A stretch of 64,000 nucleotides of DNA from Paraburkholderia aromaticivorans (lineage in GTDB: Bacteria > Pseudomonadota > Gammaproteobacteria > Burkholderiales > Burkholderiaceae). Made by a program: the position numbers and the translations under genes. Position 1 is the stretch's first letter. Every line of letters starts with the position of its first letter. The DNA lies in the NCBI RefSeq assembly GCF_002278075.1, contig NZ_CP022989.1:310001-374000 (forward strand), given 5' to 3'. The notes beneath the pieces are model-generated. The model made no database searches. It worked only from the letters and a program-made list of their open reading frames with translations, and was not told where the DNA came from. Shown one piece after another: positions 1 to 10,139 of the stretch.

Positions 1-20
1 CAGCTTCGCGACAGCCAAAG

Positions 21-49
21 AAAAAGCCACGGCACGCCGTGGCTTTTTT
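21..49. terminator. Bidirectional rho-independent terminator after lgt
   Basis: A perfect 7-bp stem, GCCACGG/CCGTGGC with a CACG loop, is flanked by five A on the left and six T on the right, so it can terminate transcription on either strand. On the minus strand it lies about 40 nt past the lgt stop codon. Confidence 0.85.
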
Positions 50-88
50 CATTTGACCGTTCGCTACGATAAACCGTAGCTGAACAGA

Positions 89-994
89 TCAGCTCGCGCT
101 CACCGCCTGCGCCGGCTGACGGCCTGCGCGACGATAAGACCAGACGAGCAGGCCGATACCGACGAGGATCATCGGCAGCGACAACCATTGGCCCATGGAA
201 AGACCCATGGCCAGCAGGCCGAGGAAATCGTCCGGTTCCCGCGCGAATTCGACCGTGAAGCGCGCAAGGCCATAGCCGATCAGAAACACGGCGGAAATCG
301 CGCCCATCGGCTTCGGTTTACGGGAGAAGAAGAACAGCACGAAGAACAGCGCGACGCCTTCCAGCGCGATCTCATACAGCTCCGACGGATGACGCGGCAG
401 CATGTGATATTGCGCGAACACTTCGTTCAAATGCCATTGCGCGGCTAGTTGCGGATGCGCGGTGAGCCACGCGGCGTCGTCGGGCGCGGCGCCCGGAAAC
501 AGCATCGCCCACGGCGCGCTCGGATCGGTTACGCGTCCCCACAACTCGCCGTTGATGAAGTTGCCGAGACGCCCCGCGGCGAGGCCGGTGGGCACCATCG
601 GCGCGACGAAGTCGGTGACCTGCAGCCACGAGCGTTTGCGCTGATACGCGAACAGCACCATGGCGAGCGTCACGCCGAGAAAGCCGCCGTGAAACGACAT
701 GCCTCCTTCCCACACCTTGAAGATGTCGAGCGGATGCGCGAAATAAAAGCTCGCCTTGTAGAACAGCACGTAGCCGAGCCGGCCGCCGAGGATCGTGCCG
801 AGCACGCCGTAAAACAGCATGTCGTCGATATCTTTGGCGGTCCAGCCTTGCGCGGCGACATACGGCAAACGCAGCCGCAGCCGGCCGACGACGATCGCCG
901 CGATAAACGCGACGAGGTACATCAGTCCATACCAGCGCACGGCGAGCGGCCCCAGATGAATGGCAATGGGGTCGAAATTCGGGTGAATGAGCAT
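89..994 (-). CDS. lgt: Phosphatidylglycerol--prolipoprotein diacylglyceryl transferase
   Basis: Inner-membrane enzyme that moves diacylglycerol from phosphatidylglycerol onto the lipobox cysteine of prolipoproteins, the first step of lipoprotein maturation. The 301-aa product has the family length and about seven hydrophobic segments. Visible signatures are GGMSFHGG with the essential His at 102, [14 protein letters not shown] from 141, RHPSELYE at 201-208 and the G-Y-x-x-x-R-F segment near 240-246. It starts at an ATG, stands alone on the minus strand and is closed by a strong terminator. The lipoproteins encoded at 30-34 kb would be its substrates. Identity is secure. Confidence 0.97.
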   Translation of the reverse strand: MLIHPNFDPIAIHLGPLAVRWYGLMYLVAFIAAIVVGRLRLRLPYVAAQGWTAKDIDDMLFYGVLGTILGGRLGYVLFYKASFYFAHPLDIFKVWEGGMSFHGGFLGVTLAMVLFAYQRKRSWLQVTDFVAPMVPTGLAAGRLGNFINGELWGRVTDPSAPWAMLFPGAAPDDAAWLTAHPQLAAQWHLNEVFAQYHMLPRHPSELYEIALEGVALFFVLFFFSRKPKPMGAISAVFLIGYGLARFTVEFAREPDDFLGLLAMGLSMGQWLSLPMILVGIGLLVWSYRRAGRQPAQAVSAS

Positions 995-1110
995 CGTGTT
1001 GTTATGGGCAGTTCAGGTTCAGAAGCGGGTTTTCTGGGTTTGTAATAGTGGGCGGCGCTGCCCGCACCTTGCGGTGCATGCGTTGGACGGTCCAGGCGCC
1101 GATGCGTTCG

Positions 1111-1130
1111 CGAAAACGCGTCTAAACGCG
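1111..1130 (-). terminator. Possible terminator overlapping the LysR stop codon
   Basis: On the minus strand CGCGT-TTAG-ACGCG is followed by TTTT. The 5-bp stem overlaps the stop codon of the LysR gene. It is short, so this is only a candidate. Confidence 0.35.
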
Positions 1131-2108
1131 CGGCGCGGCGGATAGCGGCGCCTCGACGGTCGCGGCATGCGAGCGCACGATCTCGATGAAGCCCGCCAGC
1201 ACCGGGCTCACCTCCGCCGTGCGCCAGACCAGCCCCGTCTCGATGGCGGGCACCGACTCGGACAGCGGCCGGTACACGACGCCGGTGCGGCGCAGATTAC
1301 GCAACGATTGCGGCACCAGTGCGACACCCATGCCGGCCGACACGAGGCTCACGATCGTCTGCATCTGGATCGCTTCCTGGCCGATCCGGGGCGCGAGGCC
1401 CGCCACGCCGTAGCAATCCATAATGATGTCATAAAAGCCTGGCGCCAGACGTCTTGGGAAGATCACGAGCGGTGCGTCGGCGACATCGCGCAGGCTGATC
1501 GGCGGGTCCAGCCATTCCGCGCTCGGGTCGTCACGGCTGCCGCTAGCGCTCGCCACGCGCGCCGCCATTTCCGTCGACATGGCGATCACCAGCGGTTCGC
1601 GCGCGATGGGCAGCCACGAGAGCTGAGCGGCATGGCGCGGCGGCAGCGGCGCGATCACGAGGCCGGCGTCGATGCGCCCGGCCACCAGTTCGTCCACCTG
1701 CACGTCGCTGGTGGCTTCGGTCAACTCCAGCCGCACGCGCGGATGACGCGCGCCGAAATCGCGCAGCAACAACGGCAGCAGGCCATAGTCCGCCGTGGAA
1801 ACGAACGCCAGCGACAGCACGCCCGCCTCGCCGCGCGCGAGGCTCTGCGCGAGCGGCCGCAGCCCCTCGGCGCTCGCCAGCAGGCGCTGCACCTCGGGCA
1901 GCAGGTCGGCGCCCACCGGCGTCAGTTCGACGGAGCGCTTGGTGCGCGCGAACAGCGCGACGCCGAGCGTCTCTTCCAGGGCCCGGATGGCTTGCGACAA
2001 CGGCGGCTGCGTCATCGAAAGGCGCGCCGCCGCGCGGCCGAAGTGCTTTTCTTCGGCGACGGTGACGAAATAGCGCAACTGGCGCAAATCGGGGATAGCT
2101 GGCAGCAT
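1122..2108 (-). CDS. LysR-family transcriptional regulator divergent from ilvD
   Basis: A 328-aa LysR-type regulator. The N-terminal winged helix-turn-helix spans about residues 6-65 (DLRQLRYFVTVAEEKHFGRA onward, with the typical MTQPPLSQAI recognition helix). An effector-binding periplasmic-binding-protein-like domain follows. The frame is open upstream to 2183, but I chose the ATG at 2108 because the LysR family begins immediately before the D-L-R-Q-L-R-Y-F motif and the extra residues look non-coding. It is transcribed away from ilvD, separated by a 172-bp AT-richer gap, which is the classic arrangement in which a LysR protein controls the divergent gene. Regulation of ilvD and the identity of the effector are inferences. 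Confidence 0.9.
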   Translation of the reverse strand: MLPAIPDLRQLRYFVTVAEEKHFGRAAARLSMTQPPLSQAIRALEETLGVALFARTKRSVELTPVGADLLPEVQRLLASAEGLRPLAQSLARGEAGVLSLAFVSTADYGLLPLLLRDFGARHPRVRLELTEATSDVQVDELVAGRIDAGLVIAPLPPRHAAQLSWLPIAREPLVIAMSTEMAARVASASGSRDDPSAEWLDPPISLRDVADAPLVIFPRRLAPGFYDIIMDCYGVAGLAPRIGQEAIQMQTIVSLVSAGMGVALVPQSLRNLRRTGVVYRPLSESVPAIETGLVWRTAEVSPVLAGFIEIVRSHAATVEAPLSAAPRV

Positions 2109-2280
2109 GCGTGATACGTTTTGCGACCTAATGAAGCACGAATAATATATTAGACACGCGCATTGGAAAACTGCACTCCGCACGACGCGTCGGAACTACA
2201 CTGGACGATGCAGCCGGCCACCCACGCCGGCAAGCCAGAACCCGCAGCGCGGATCAAAACAAAACAGACTGGAGCTCCCC
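2109..2280. promoter_or_regulatory. Divergent lysR/ilvD control region
   Basis: The gap between the two divergent genes contains the only AT-rich stretch of the neighbourhood (AATAATATATTAG near 2142-2154), suitable for promoters and a LysR site. I could not assign a single T-N11-A motif with confidence. The GGAG before the ilvD ATG is its ribosome binding site. Confidence 0.45.
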
Positions 2281-3954
2281 ATGGCATACAACCGTCGTTC
2301 GAAGAACATCACGCAAGGCGTGGCGCGTTCGCCGAATCGCTCGATGTACTACGCGCTCGGCTACGAAAAAGCCGACTTCGACAAGCCGATGATCGGCATC
2401 GCCAACGGCCACTCGACCATCACGCCGTGCAACGCCGGCCTGCAGCGTCTGGCCGACGCGGCGGTTGCCGCGATCAAGGGCGCCGACGCGAATCCGCAGA
2501 TCTTCGGCACGCCGACGATCTCGGACGGCATGTCGATGGGCACCGAAGGCATGAAGTACTCGCTCGTGTCGCGCGAAGTGATCTCCGACTGTATCGAGAC
2601 CTGCGTGCAAGGCCAGTGGATGGACGGCGTGGTCGTGATCGGCGGCTGCGACAAGAACATGCCGGGCGGCATGATCGGCATGTTGCGCACCAACGTGCCG
2701 AGCATCTACGTGTATGGCGGCACGATCCGTCCGGGCAACTGGAAGGGCACCGACCTGACCATCGTGTCGTCGTTCGAGGCCGTGGGCGAGTTCACCGCCG
2801 GCCGCATGTCACAGGAAGATTTCGACGGCGTGGAGAGAAACGCATGTCCGTCCACGGGTTCATGCGGCGGCATGTACACCGCCAACACGATGAGCTCGTC
2901 GTTCGAAGCACTCGGCATGTCGCTGATGTACTCGTCCACAATGGCCAATCCGGATCAGGAAAAAGTCGACTCGGCGGCCGAATCGGCGCGCGTGCTGGTG
3001 GAAGCGGTCAAGAAGGATCTGAAGCCGCGCGACATCGTCACCCGCAAGTCGATCGAAAACGCCGTGGCCGTGATCATGGCCACCGGCGGCTCGACCAACG
3101 CCGTGCTGCATTTTCTCGCCATCGCGCATGCGGCCGAAGTGGAATGGACCATTGAAGACTTCGAGCGCATGCGCAAGAAGGTGCCGGTGATCTGCAACCT
3201 GAAGCCGTCGGGCCAGTTCGTGGCGACCGACCTCCACAAGGCCGGCGGCATTCCGCAAGTCATGAAGATCCTGCTCGACGCCGGCCTGTTGCACGGCGAT
3301 TGCATCACGATCACCGGCAGGACCATCGCGGAAGAGTTGAAGGACGTGCCGGCCAAACCGCGTGCGGATCAGCAGGTGATTTTCCCGATCGAGCAGGCGC
3401 TGTACAAGGAAGGCCACCTCGCGATCCTGAAGGGCAACCTGGCTATCGACGGCGCGGTCGCCAAGATCACCGGGCTGAAGAACCCTGTCATCACGGGCCC
3501 GGCGCGCGTGTTCGACGACGAGCAGAGCGCGCTCGAAGCGATTCTGGCCGACGGGATCGTCGCCGGCGACGTGGTGGTGCTGCGCTATCTCGGCCCGAAG
3601 GGCGGCCCCGGCATGCCGGAAATGCTCGCGCCGACCTCGGCGATCATCGGCAAGGGTCTCGGCGAGAGCATCGGCCTGATCACCGACGGCCGCTTCTCGG
3701 GCGGCACGTGGGGGATGGTGGTCGGGCACGTCGCGCCGGAAGCCTTCGTGGGCGGCACGATCGCGTTCGTGCAGGAAGGCGACTCGATCACCATCGACGC
3801 GCACAAGCTGCTGCTGCAACTGAACGTCGACGACGCCGAACTGGCGCGACGCCGTGCCGCATGGCAGCAGCCAAAGCCGCGCTACACGCGCGGCGTGCTG
3901 GCGAAGTACTCGGCACTGGCGCTGCCGGCCAACAAGGGCGCTGTGACGGGCTGA
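2281..3954 (+). CDS. ilvD: Dihydroxy-acid dehydratase
   Basis: Cytosolic Fe-S enzyme that dehydrates 2,3-dihydroxy-isovalerate and 2,3-dihydroxy-3-methylvalerate to the 2-keto acids of the valine and isoleucine pathway. The 557-aa protein is of the expected length. The cluster cysteines are visible at C50 (ITPC), C123 in CDKNMPGG and C195 in [17 protein letters not shown] in the middle and GRFSGGTWG near the C-terminus are further family signatures. The ATG is preceded by GGAG. It forms a single-gene unit between the LysR gene and a strong terminator. Confidence 0.97.
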   Translation: MAYNRRSKNITQGVARSPNRSMYYALGYEKADFDKPMIGIANGHSTITPCNAGLQRLADAAVAAIKGADANPQIFGTPTISDGMSMGTEGMKYSLVSREVISDCIETCVQGQWMDGVVVIGGCDKNMPGGMIGMLRTNVPSIYVYGGTIRPGNWKGTDLTIVSSFEAVGEFTAGRMSQEDFDGVERNACPSTGSCGGMYTANTMSSSFEALGMSLMYSSTMANPDQEKVDSAAESARVLVEAVKKDLKPRDIVTRKSIENAVAVIMATGGSTNAVLHFLAIAHAAEVEWTIEDFERMRKKVPVICNLKPSGQFVATDLHKAGGIPQVMKILLDAGLLHGDCITITGRTIAEELKDVPAKPRADQQVIFPIEQALYKEGHLAILKGNLAIDGAVAKITGLKNPVITGPARVFDDEQSALEAILADGIVAGDVVVLRYLGPKGGPGMPEMLAPTSAIIGKGLGESIGLITDGRFSGGTWGMVVGHVAPEAFVGGTIAFVQEGDSITIDAHKLLLQLNVDDAELARRRAAWQQPKPRYTRGVLAKYSALALPANKGAVTG

Positions 3955-4034
3955 GCCGCGGCCTGACGGCCGGCCAGGTACGTGACCCAAGGCCGCGGCG
4001 GCGGCCTGCGGGCGCATGTGAAGCTACGTAAAAG

Positions 4035-4075
4035 CGAAAGGGGGTGCACGGGAAACCGTGCGCCCCTTTCCTTTT
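4035..4075 (+). terminator. Rho-independent terminator after ilvD, abutting a TATAAT box
   Basis: A long stem GAAAGGGG..GCACGG / CCGTGC..CCCCTTTC with one bulged G, closed by a GAAA tetraloop, is followed by CCTTTT. The T-rich tail runs directly into TATAAT at 4075-4080, a consensus -10 box 43 nt before the cytochrome c start, so terminator and next promoter appear packed together. No convincing -35 was found. Confidence 0.75.
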
Positions 4076-4122
4076 ATAATGCTGACACCACGAGTCGGGC
4101 ACCCGCACCGACGGAGACCAGA

Positions 4123-4461
4123 ATGAAATCAAAGTCGCACACAGCGCTTGCAGCCGCCGTCGTGCTGGGCGCTGCGTTGAGTGCCGGCAGTCCGGCGGCG
4201 CAGGCCGAGGCCGCGGGCCTCGCGCTGGCCCAGCAGCAGAATTGCATGAGTTGTCACTCGGTTACGCGTTCCTTCATGGGACCGGCGCTGCGTGAGGTCG
4301 CGGCGAAATATGCTGGCCGTGAAGACGCGGTCACTTATCTGAAGCACAAGATTCTGGACGGCAGCACGGGCGTATGGGGCCCGGTGCCGATGCCAGCGAA
4401 CACCCAACTCACGCCGGATCAGGCGGCGACGCTGGCTAGCTGGGTGCTGACGCTCAAATAA
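4123..4461 (+). CDS. Small periplasmic class I c-type cytochrome
   Basis: A 112-aa exported monohaem cytochrome. Residues 1-28 form a Sec signal peptide ending AQA. CMSCH at 41-45 is the haem attachment motif with His45 as proximal ligand, and Met90 in GPVPMPAN is the likely distal ligand, as in cytochrome c-551/c-552 electron carriers. The frame is open upstream to 3982, but the ATG at 4123 is chosen for its GGAGA site and because the signal peptide begins there. It has its own apparent TATAAT and is convergent with the DUF2486 gene. The redox partner is not indicated by the context. Confidence 0.9.
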   Translation: MKSKSHTALAAAVVLGAALSAGSPAAQAEAAGLALAQQQNCMSCHSVTRSFMGPALREVAAKYAGREDAVTYLKHKILDGSTGVWGPVPMPANTQLTPDQAATLASWVLTLK

Positions 4462-4543
4462 GCCGCCCAACCAAGCTGAGCAGAAACAAGCGCCTCGCGA
4501 AAGGCGCCGCGAGCGTGCCCGCCACGCTTATAGCGTCACGCCA

Positions 4544-5254
4544 TCAGGCCGTGCCTGCGGCGTGCCGTCCGATTTCTTCCAGCACCGCTTCACGCACCCA
4601 GCTGGTCATTTCTTCCTCCAGCGTGAGCGCCACTTCGCGCGTGATCTGGTCGATGAGCCAGCCCGTGTGCGCGTGCAAGGTCTCGCGGCAGCGATCTTCG
4701 ATGATGCTCCGCCCGTCGCCGGCCAGGAACCCCGTGACCCGTTTGCGCAGACGTTCGGCGATCACATCGGCGTCCAGGTCCAGAGCCGGCTCGCCGACGC
4801 CTTCACGGGCGATATCCGGCGGCACGGTCGAGCCCGCCTCGAGCGGCGTGGCCGGCTCGACCCGATCGAACACGCCCGCCGACGGCACGAACCCGTCCTC
4901 GTGCGCGTGCCGCGCGTGGACCGCGTGGTGCGCCCGCGCGCGCTTCTTCGGATGATGATCGGCCGGATGCGCCGGCTGCGGCGCATGCGCGGCTTCCTCC
5001 GGCGCATGCGGTTGAGGGGCGAACGCAGGTTCTTGCAGATGCGCCGGCTCTGGCGCGAGCACAGGCTCGGCCGACCTGACCTGCTCCGGCGTCAGCACGG
5101 GCTGCGGCACGAGCACGGGTTCCGCCTTGAAACTGGGCTCACGCGGAGCATCGAACTCGGCAGCACCGCTCGACGCCTGGCGCGCCTGCACAGGATGACC
5201 CTGCACGAGAACCTCGTGCAGAACCGGGATCGAATCGTCGTTGGGATCGGACAC
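4544..5254 (-). CDS. DUF2486 family protein, Pro/Ala/Glu-rich
   Basis: A 236-aa protein of unknown function resembling Burkholderiaceae DUF2486 proteins, recognised by the N-terminal SDPNDDSIPVLHEVLVQG. A low-complexity middle (about residues 40-130) of repeated APEPAHLQEP/APQP-like and His-rich blocks separates it from an alpha-helical C-terminal region (about 150-236) with acidic helices. I place the start at the GTG at 5254, preceded at good distance by GGAGAG. The frame is open to an ATG at 5323, but the extra residues look non-coding. It lies just downstream of holC on the same strand, so it may be cotranscribed with the pepA-holC unit. No function can be proposed. Confidence 0.75.
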   Translation of the reverse strand: MSDPNDDSIPVLHEVLVQGHPVQARQASSGAAEFDAPREPSFKAEPVLVPQPVLTPEQVRSAEPVLAPEPAHLQEPAFAPQPHAPEEAAHAPQPAHPADHHPKKRARAHHAVHARHAHEDGFVPSAGVFDRVEPATPLEAGSTVPPDIAREGVGEPALDLDADVIAERLRKRVTGFLAGDGRSIIEDRCRETLHAHTGWLIDQITREVALTLEEEMTSWVREAVLEEIGRHAAGTA

Positions 5255-5348
5255 GTGCGCTCTCCGTGTTTGAGTCGAAGCTGAAGCAGGCCGCGTGCGC
5301 GCCGGATGCCTGAGATCAGACACGCGCGCGACGCGGGCCGAATGGGGC

Positions 5349-5765
5349 CTAGCTGCCTTGCTTGTAGTTGTTCAAAGCATAGCCGCGATCGCGATAGAAG
5401 CGATAGCGTTCGCGGCCCGCAGCGAGTTCCTCGTGTGCGTTACCGACCACTTCCAGCAATCTTTCGAAGCGTGCGAATTGCGCCGGCACCGTGGCGCCGA
5501 GATTGAGCAGCACCTGATGATGCGGCACGTCCTCGAGGGTGGAAGCCAGCACGATCGGCGTTTGCGCGGCGAGCGGCGTGCCCGCCATGCAGTGCGGCAC
5601 GAAGTCGAGCGGCGAGAAGGTCCACAACTGTTCGTCGAAGGCCTTCAGCCGCGCGGGCTCGGCCAGCACGATGGTCGGCTGGCCCGCCTGATACGCCTTG
5701 CGGATCAGGCGGCACGCATACAGCAGCGAATCGCCGACGTTCGAGTGGAAGTCGATTCTCGTCAT
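5349..5765 (-). CDS. holC: DNA polymerase III subunit chi
   Basis: The chi subunit links the clamp-loader complex of the replicative polymerase to single-strand DNA-binding protein. The 138-aa product has the usual size and the family start MTRIDFHSNVGDSLLYACRL, which opens a small Rossmann-like fold. LAEPARLKAFDEQLWTFSP and the conserved FVPHC follow. It lies 58 bp downstream of pepA on the same strand, a pairing common in proteobacteria, so pepA-holC (perhaps with the DUF2486 gene) is probably one operon. Confidence 0.93.
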   Translation of the reverse strand: MTRIDFHSNVGDSLLYACRLIRKAYQAGQPTIVLAEPARLKAFDEQLWTFSPLDFVPHCMAGTPLAAQTPIVLASTLEDVPHHQVLLNLGATVPAQFARFERLLEVVGNAHEELAAGRERYRFYRDRGYALNNYKQGS

Positions 5766-5823
5766 CGGCGGCTCCGCCTCGCGTCTGCTGGCGCAGCCGG
5801 GCTTGCAACTTTACTGCATTGCG

Positions 5824-7335
5824 TCATTGCGCGGCGCGATCGATCAGGAACTGCGCCAGCAACGGCACCGGACGGCCCGTTGCGCCCTTCGCCGCACCGC
5901 TCTTCCATGCCGTACCCGCGATGTCCAGGTGCGCCCACGGATAGGCTTCGGTGAAGCGCGACAGGAAGCACGCCGCCGTCACGCTGCCCGCCGGACGGCC
6001 GCCGATATTGGCCAGATCCGCGAAGTTCGACTTGAGCTGGTCCTGGTACTCGTCGTCGAGCGGCATGCGCCAGGCCGGGTCCGACGCTTCACGCGATGCG
6101 TCGAGCAACTCGCCCGCCAGCGCGTCGTCTTTCGAGAAGAGGCCGCTGTTATGGTGGCCCAACGCGATGATGCAGGCGCCCGTGAGCGTGGCGATATCGA
6201 TCACCGCAGCCGGCTTGAAGCGCTCGGCATAAGTGAGCGCGTCGCACAGGATCAGCCGGCCTTCGGCGTCCGTGTTCAGCACTTCGATCGTCAGGCCCTT
6301 CATGCTGGTGACGATGTCGCCCGGCTTGGTGGCCGTAGCGGACGGCATGTTCTCCACCGCCGGAATGATGCCCACCACGTTGATTTTCAAGCCCATTTCC
6401 GCGACGGCGCGCAACGTGCCCAGCACCGAACCGGCGCCGCACATGTCGTACTTCATCTCGTCCATGCCTTCGCCCGGCTTGAGCGAAATGCCGCCCGTGT
6501 CGAACGTCACGCCCTTGCCCACCAGCACCACCGGCGCGGCTTTCGCGGCGCCGCCCTGGTACTGCAGCACGATGAACTGCGCCGGTTCCACCGAGCCGGC
6601 CGTAACCGACAGGAACGAGCCCATCTTGAGCGCTTCACACTGCTTTTCGCCCAGCACTTCGACCTTCAGCTTCCAGTCTTTGGCGAGCTTCTTCGCGGTG
6701 TTGGCGAGGTAGGTCGGCGTGCAGACGTTGCTCGGCAGGTTGCCGAGGTCGCGCGTGAGGTCCATGCCGTTGGCGAGCGCCGCGCCCTGCTTCGCGGCCA
6801 GCTTGGCGGCCTTCTCGTCGCCGGTGTTGACGCTGAAGACGATGCGCTTCAACGCACGCGCCGACGTGTCCGGCTTGCTCTTCATCTGCGTGAACTTGTA
6901 GGTCAACTCGCGCAGCGCGAGGATCGCGGCGCGCACCGCCCAGTCCGCCGAACGCTCGAGGATCGGCAATTGCGCCAGCGTGAAGGTGACCTGGACGATC
7001 TTGGTGGGCAGCAGTGCGCGCCAGGCGGCCCGTGCGGCGTCACCGTAAGCTTTCTGGTTGAAAGCGTCCTGCTTGCCGAGGCCGACCAGCAGCACGCGGG
7101 AAGCGCCGATGCCCGAGACTTCGTGCAGGAACAGCGTGGTGCCGGCCTTGCCGTCCATGTCGCCGGCCTTGATGATGCGGGTCAACAGGCCCTTGGTGGC
7201 CGCGTCGATCTCGAGAGCCGCGCCCGAGAGGGTTTGCGACTCGAACACACCGATTACGATGCAATCGGATTTTCCAGTCAGGAAACCGTTTGACGAGCCT
7301 TTGGTCCAATCACAGGCTTTTATGCTAAAGTCCAT
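5824..7335 (-). CDS. pepA: Leucyl (cytosol) aminopeptidase, M17 family
   Basis: A two-metal aminopeptidase that releases N-terminal residues from peptides and, in some bacteria, also binds DNA. The 503-aa protein has the M17 layout: a variable N-terminal domain, then a catalytic domain with [17 protein letters not shown] (metal and catalytic Lys region) and the signature NTDAEGRL at about 354-361. I start it at the ATG at 7335 ([13 protein letters not shown]). The open frame continues upstream to 7470, but those residues are unlike the family and would leave no room for promoters before the divergent lptF. Confidence 0.96.
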   Translation of the reverse strand: MDFSIKACDWTKGSSNGFLTGKSDCIVIGVFESQTLSGAALEIDAATKGLLTRIIKAGDMDGKAGTTLFLHEVSGIGASRVLLVGLGKQDAFNQKAYGDAARAAWRALLPTKIVQVTFTLAQLPILERSADWAVRAAILALRELTYKFTQMKSKPDTSARALKRIVFSVNTGDEKAAKLAAKQGAALANGMDLTRDLGNLPSNVCTPTYLANTAKKLAKDWKLKVEVLGEKQCEALKMGSFLSVTAGSVEPAQFIVLQYQGGAAKAAPVVLVGKGVTFDTGGISLKPGEGMDEMKYDMCGAGSVLGTLRAVAEMGLKINVVGIIPAVENMPSATATKPGDIVTSMKGLTIEVLNTDAEGRLILCDALTYAERFKPAAVIDIATLTGACIIALGHHNSGLFSKDDALAGELLDASREASDPAWRMPLDDEYQDQLKSNFADLANIGGRPAGSVTAACFLSRFTEAYPWAHLDIAGTAWKSGAAKGATGRPVPLLAQFLIDRAAQ

Positions 7336-7472
7336 CGCGCTTGTCCTCGGATAAAATCTGGGCTTAGGATGAAAGCCGCAATTATCCGCTATTTTTCCCG
7401 CGGCGGCTGCACCGGAGGTGTGACGGGAAGCAACCCGTGCGCCACTGAGAGCGCCCCCTCTCATCATCAATA

Positions 7473-8570
7473 ATGATCTTCGAACGCTCCCTCCAGCGCG
7501 AACTCGCGTATACGGCTGGTGCCGTGTTCATGGTTCTCCTCACGCTCGTGCTGACGACGATGATGATCCGCATCGTCGGCTTCGCGGCCTCAGGCGAGAT
7601 CGACCCGCGCGACGTGCTGGTCCTGATCGGTCTGACCGTGATCGGCTACCTGGCGATCATGCTCGTCGCGACCCTGTTCGTGTCGATCCTGTTCGTCCTG
7701 ACCCGTTGGTACAAAGACTCCGAGATGGTCGTGTGGCTCTCGTCGGGTGTCAGTCTGACGCAATTCATCAAGCCGATCGGTATTTTTGCCACGCCGATCA
7801 TCATCCTCATCATGTTCTTCGTGTTCGTCGGCTGGCCGTGGTCGAACCAGCAGAGCAAGCTGATCCGCGCGCGCTTCCAGCAACGCGACGAAGTCTCACT
7901 GCTCGCGCCGGGTCAGTTCCGCGAATCGGCCACGAGCCACCGCGTGTTCTTCATCGAGAAGATGTCGCCCGACCAGGCGCGCGTCGAGAACGTTTTCGTG
8001 ACCAGCACGGAGAACGGCAAGGTCAACGTGGTCGTGTCGAAGACCGGCCATACGGAAACGCGTAAGAACGGCGATCGCTTCGTCGTGCTGGAAAACGGCC
8101 GCCGCTATGACGGACAACCGGGGCAGCCCGATTTCCGCATCATGGAATTCGAGCGCTATGGCGTGAAAATCCAAAGCCAGCCGGTCGTCAATACGCCGAG
8201 CACCACCGGTACGCCCACCCTGACGCTGCTGCGCAATCCCACCAACGACAATCTCGCCGAATTCGCGTGGCGCGCGGGGCTGCCGCTGATCGCGATCAAC
8301 CTGATGCTGCTCGCCATTCCGCTCGCGCACCAGAACCCGCGGCGCAGCCGCACCATCAATCTGGTGATGGCAGTGCTCATCTATCTGACGTATTCGAATC
8401 TGTTGAACGTGGTGCAGTCGTGGATCGAGCAGGGCAAGATGTCGTTCCCGGTCGGGCTGGTGGGCCTGCATGTGATCGTCGCGGCGATCGTCGCGTTCAT
8501 TTTCTGGCTGCGCGTGCGCAACCGGCCGCTATTCACGCGGGCAATATTCAGCCGTTCGCAGGGAGCCTGA
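7473..8570 (+). CDS. lptF: Lipopolysaccharide export permease LptF
   Basis: Inner-membrane subunit that, with LptG and the LptB ATPase, extracts LPS from the inner membrane and feeds it to the LptC-LptA bridge. The 365-aa protein has the family architecture: three N-terminal membrane helices (within about 1-125), a periplasmic beta-jellyroll (about 130-265) and three C-terminal helices. The N-terminal [19 protein letters not shown] is characteristic. It lies 3 bp ahead of lptG and is divergent from pepA across a 137-bp gap. Confidence 0.95.
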   Translation: MIFERSLQRELAYTAGAVFMVLLTLVLTTMMIRIVGFAASGEIDPRDVLVLIGLTVIGYLAIMLVATLFVSILFVLTRWYKDSEMVVWLSSGVSLTQFIKPIGIFATPIIILIMFFVFVGWPWSNQQSKLIRARFQQRDEVSLLAPGQFRESATSHRVFFIEKMSPDQARVENVFVTSTENGKVNVVVSKTGHTETRKNGDRFVVLENGRRYDGQPGQPDFRIMEFERYGVKIQSQPVVNTPSTTGTPTLTLLRNPTNDNLAEFAWRAGLPLIAINLMLLAIPLAHQNPRRSRTINLVMAVLIYLTYSNLLNVVQSWIEQGKMSFPVGLVGLHVIVAAIVAFIFWLRVRNRPLFTRAIFSRSQGA

Positions 8571-8573
8571 CCG

Positions 8574-9722
8574 ATGCGCATCTATGAAAGGTACTTCGCG
8601 CGTCAGATCTATCTCACGTTCATCTTCATTCTGTTTGCGTTTTCGGGTCTGTTCTTTTTCTTCGACCTGATCAACGAATTGAATTCGGTCGGGCACGGTA
8701 ATTACAAGTTTCAGTACGCGGTGTTGCGGGTTGCGTTGCAGACGCCGTCGCGTTTCTACGAAATCATTCCGGTCGCCGCGCTGATCAGTGCGATTTATGT
8801 GTTTGCGCAGATGGCGGCGAATTCGGAGTACACCATTTTTCGTGTGTCCGGGCTTGCGACGAATCAGGCGTTGCGCTCGCTGTTGAAGATCGGCATTCCG
8901 CTGGTTTTGCTGACCTATCTGATCGGCGAAGTGGTTGGTCCGTACACGGATCAGTTGTCGGAGCGTGTGCGGCTCGAAGCGCTGGGGTCTTCGGTGTCGA
9001 GTAATTTCGAGTCGGGTGTGTGGGTGAAAGACACGCTGACGGCGCGCGCGGACGGCGAGCAGGTCACGCGGTTCGTCAACGTCGGCGAATTGAAGCCGGA
9101 TGCGACGATCAGCAATGTGCGCATCTACGAATTCGATTCGAAGTTCCGGCTCTCCAATGTGCGGACCGCGAAAAGTGGCAAGTATCAGCCGCCGGGGCAT
9201 TGGCAGTTGACTGGCGTGACCGATACGCAATTGATCGATGTGCCCCCTCCTCCGGGCACGCCCGCTGACGCGTTGAATCCGGTTTATCGTGCGAAGGAAG
9301 TTGCGGTGCCGGAGTATTCGCTGCGTTCGGAATTGACGCCGCAGATTCTCTCGGTGCTGCTGGTGTCGCCGGATCGGATGTCGATGTTCAATCTGTTCCG
9401 GTATATCCAGCATTTGACCGAGAATCATCAGGATACGCAGCGGTATGAAATTGCGCTGTGGCGCAAGCTGTTGTATCCGTTTGCTGTGTTCGTGATGCTG
9501 GTTTTGTCGCTGCCGTTTGCGTATTTGCATACGCGCGCTGGGGTTGTTGGGATGAAGGTTTTTGGCGGGATCATGTTGGGGATGAGTTTTCAGTTGTTCA
9601 ATACTCTGTTCTCGCATATCGGCACGCTGAATACGTGGCCTGCTCCGTTGACTGCGGCTACGCCTGGGTTGGTTTATCTCGTGCTTGGGTTGGTTGGGTT
9701 GAAGTGGGTTGATCGGCATTAG
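8574..9722 (+). CDS. lptG: Lipopolysaccharide export permease LptG
   Basis: Partner of LptF in the LptB2FG exporter. The 382-aa protein starts MRIYERYFARQIYLTFIF, typical of LptG, and shows the same layout of three helices, periplasmic jellyroll and three helices. It follows lptF almost directly. Codon choice is unusual for this genome and worsens toward the 3' end: from about 9,440 on, third positions are mostly T or G (runs of TTG, GTT, GGG) instead of C or G, although the protein remains a normal LptG. The next gene shows the same bias. Confidence 0.95.
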   Translation: MRIYERYFARQIYLTFIFILFAFSGLFFFFDLINELNSVGHGNYKFQYAVLRVALQTPSRFYEIIPVAALISAIYVFAQMAANSEYTIFRVSGLATNQALRSLLKIGIPLVLLTYLIGEVVGPYTDQLSERVRLEALGSSVSSNFESGVWVKDTLTARADGEQVTRFVNVGELKPDATISNVRIYEFDSKFRLSNVRTAKSGKYQPPGHWQLTGVTDTQLIDVPPPPGTPADALNPVYRAKEVAVPEYSLRSELTPQILSVLLVSPDRMSMFNLFRYIQHLTENHQDTQRYEIALWRKLLYPFAVFVMLVLSLPFAYLHTRAGVVGMKVFGGIMLGMSFQLFNTLFSHIGTLNTWPAPLTAATPGLVYLVLGLVGLKWVDRH

Positions 9723-9733
9723 GAGCGGTTGCT

Positions 9734-10105
9734 ATGGCTATGCACGGTATCGTTCTGTTTGGGCATGGCGCGAGGGATGTGCGGTGGCGGGAGCCGTTTG
9801 AGCGGTTGGCTGTCAAGTTGCGGGAGGCTTCTGCTGGCGCACGGCCTGTGGCGTTGGCGTTTCTCGAGTTGATGGAGCCGGATTTGCCTACGGCTTTGGG
9901 TGAGCTTGTCGCTCAGGGCTGTGATGTGGTTACCGTTGTGCCGGTGTTTTTTGGGCAAGGGGGGCATGTTAGGAAAGATCTGCCTCTTGTCATTGAGCAA
10001 TGCCAGGCGTTGCATCCTTCTGTTCGCATTAAGTGCGCTGTTGCTGTGGGGGAGGATGAGGCGGTTTTGGATGCTGTGGCTCAGTATTGTCTGCGGCAGG
10101 TTTGA
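9734..10105 (+). CDS. cbiX: Short sirohydrochlorin chelatase (CbiX/SirB type)
   Basis: A 123-aa class II chelatase of the short CbiX type, which inserts Co or Fe into sirohydrochlorin. The metal-binding histidines are visible as H11 in LFGHGARD and H78 in FFGQGGH. Given the nearby cobA and the sirohaem-dependent cysI, the likely role is Fe insertion during sirohaem synthesis (SirB-like), but cobalt cannot be excluded. It lies 11 bp after lptG and may be read through from it. The gene is strongly G/T-biased in third positions, unlike most of the window, and ends 34 bp before the first dispersed repeat. Confidence 0.85.
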   Translation: MAMHGIVLFGHGARDVRWREPFERLAVKLREASAGARPVALAFLELMEPDLPTALGELVAQGCDVVTVVPVFFGQGGHVRKDLPLVIEQCQALHPSVRIKCAVAVGEDEAVLDAVAQYCLRQV

Positions 10106-10139
10106 TTGGGTTTGGGCTGTTTGTGCCTCTCGGGGCGTT

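Noticed and set aside
2860..4017. Long antisense open frame (385 codons) opposite ilvD
   Set aside because: It mirrors the codon structure of a certain gene in GC-rich DNA, is Arg/His-rich and has no ribosome binding site. Similar long mirror frames occur opposite most genes here (for example 43,209-44,891 opposite ureC and 56,654-58,282 opposite the liv binding protein).
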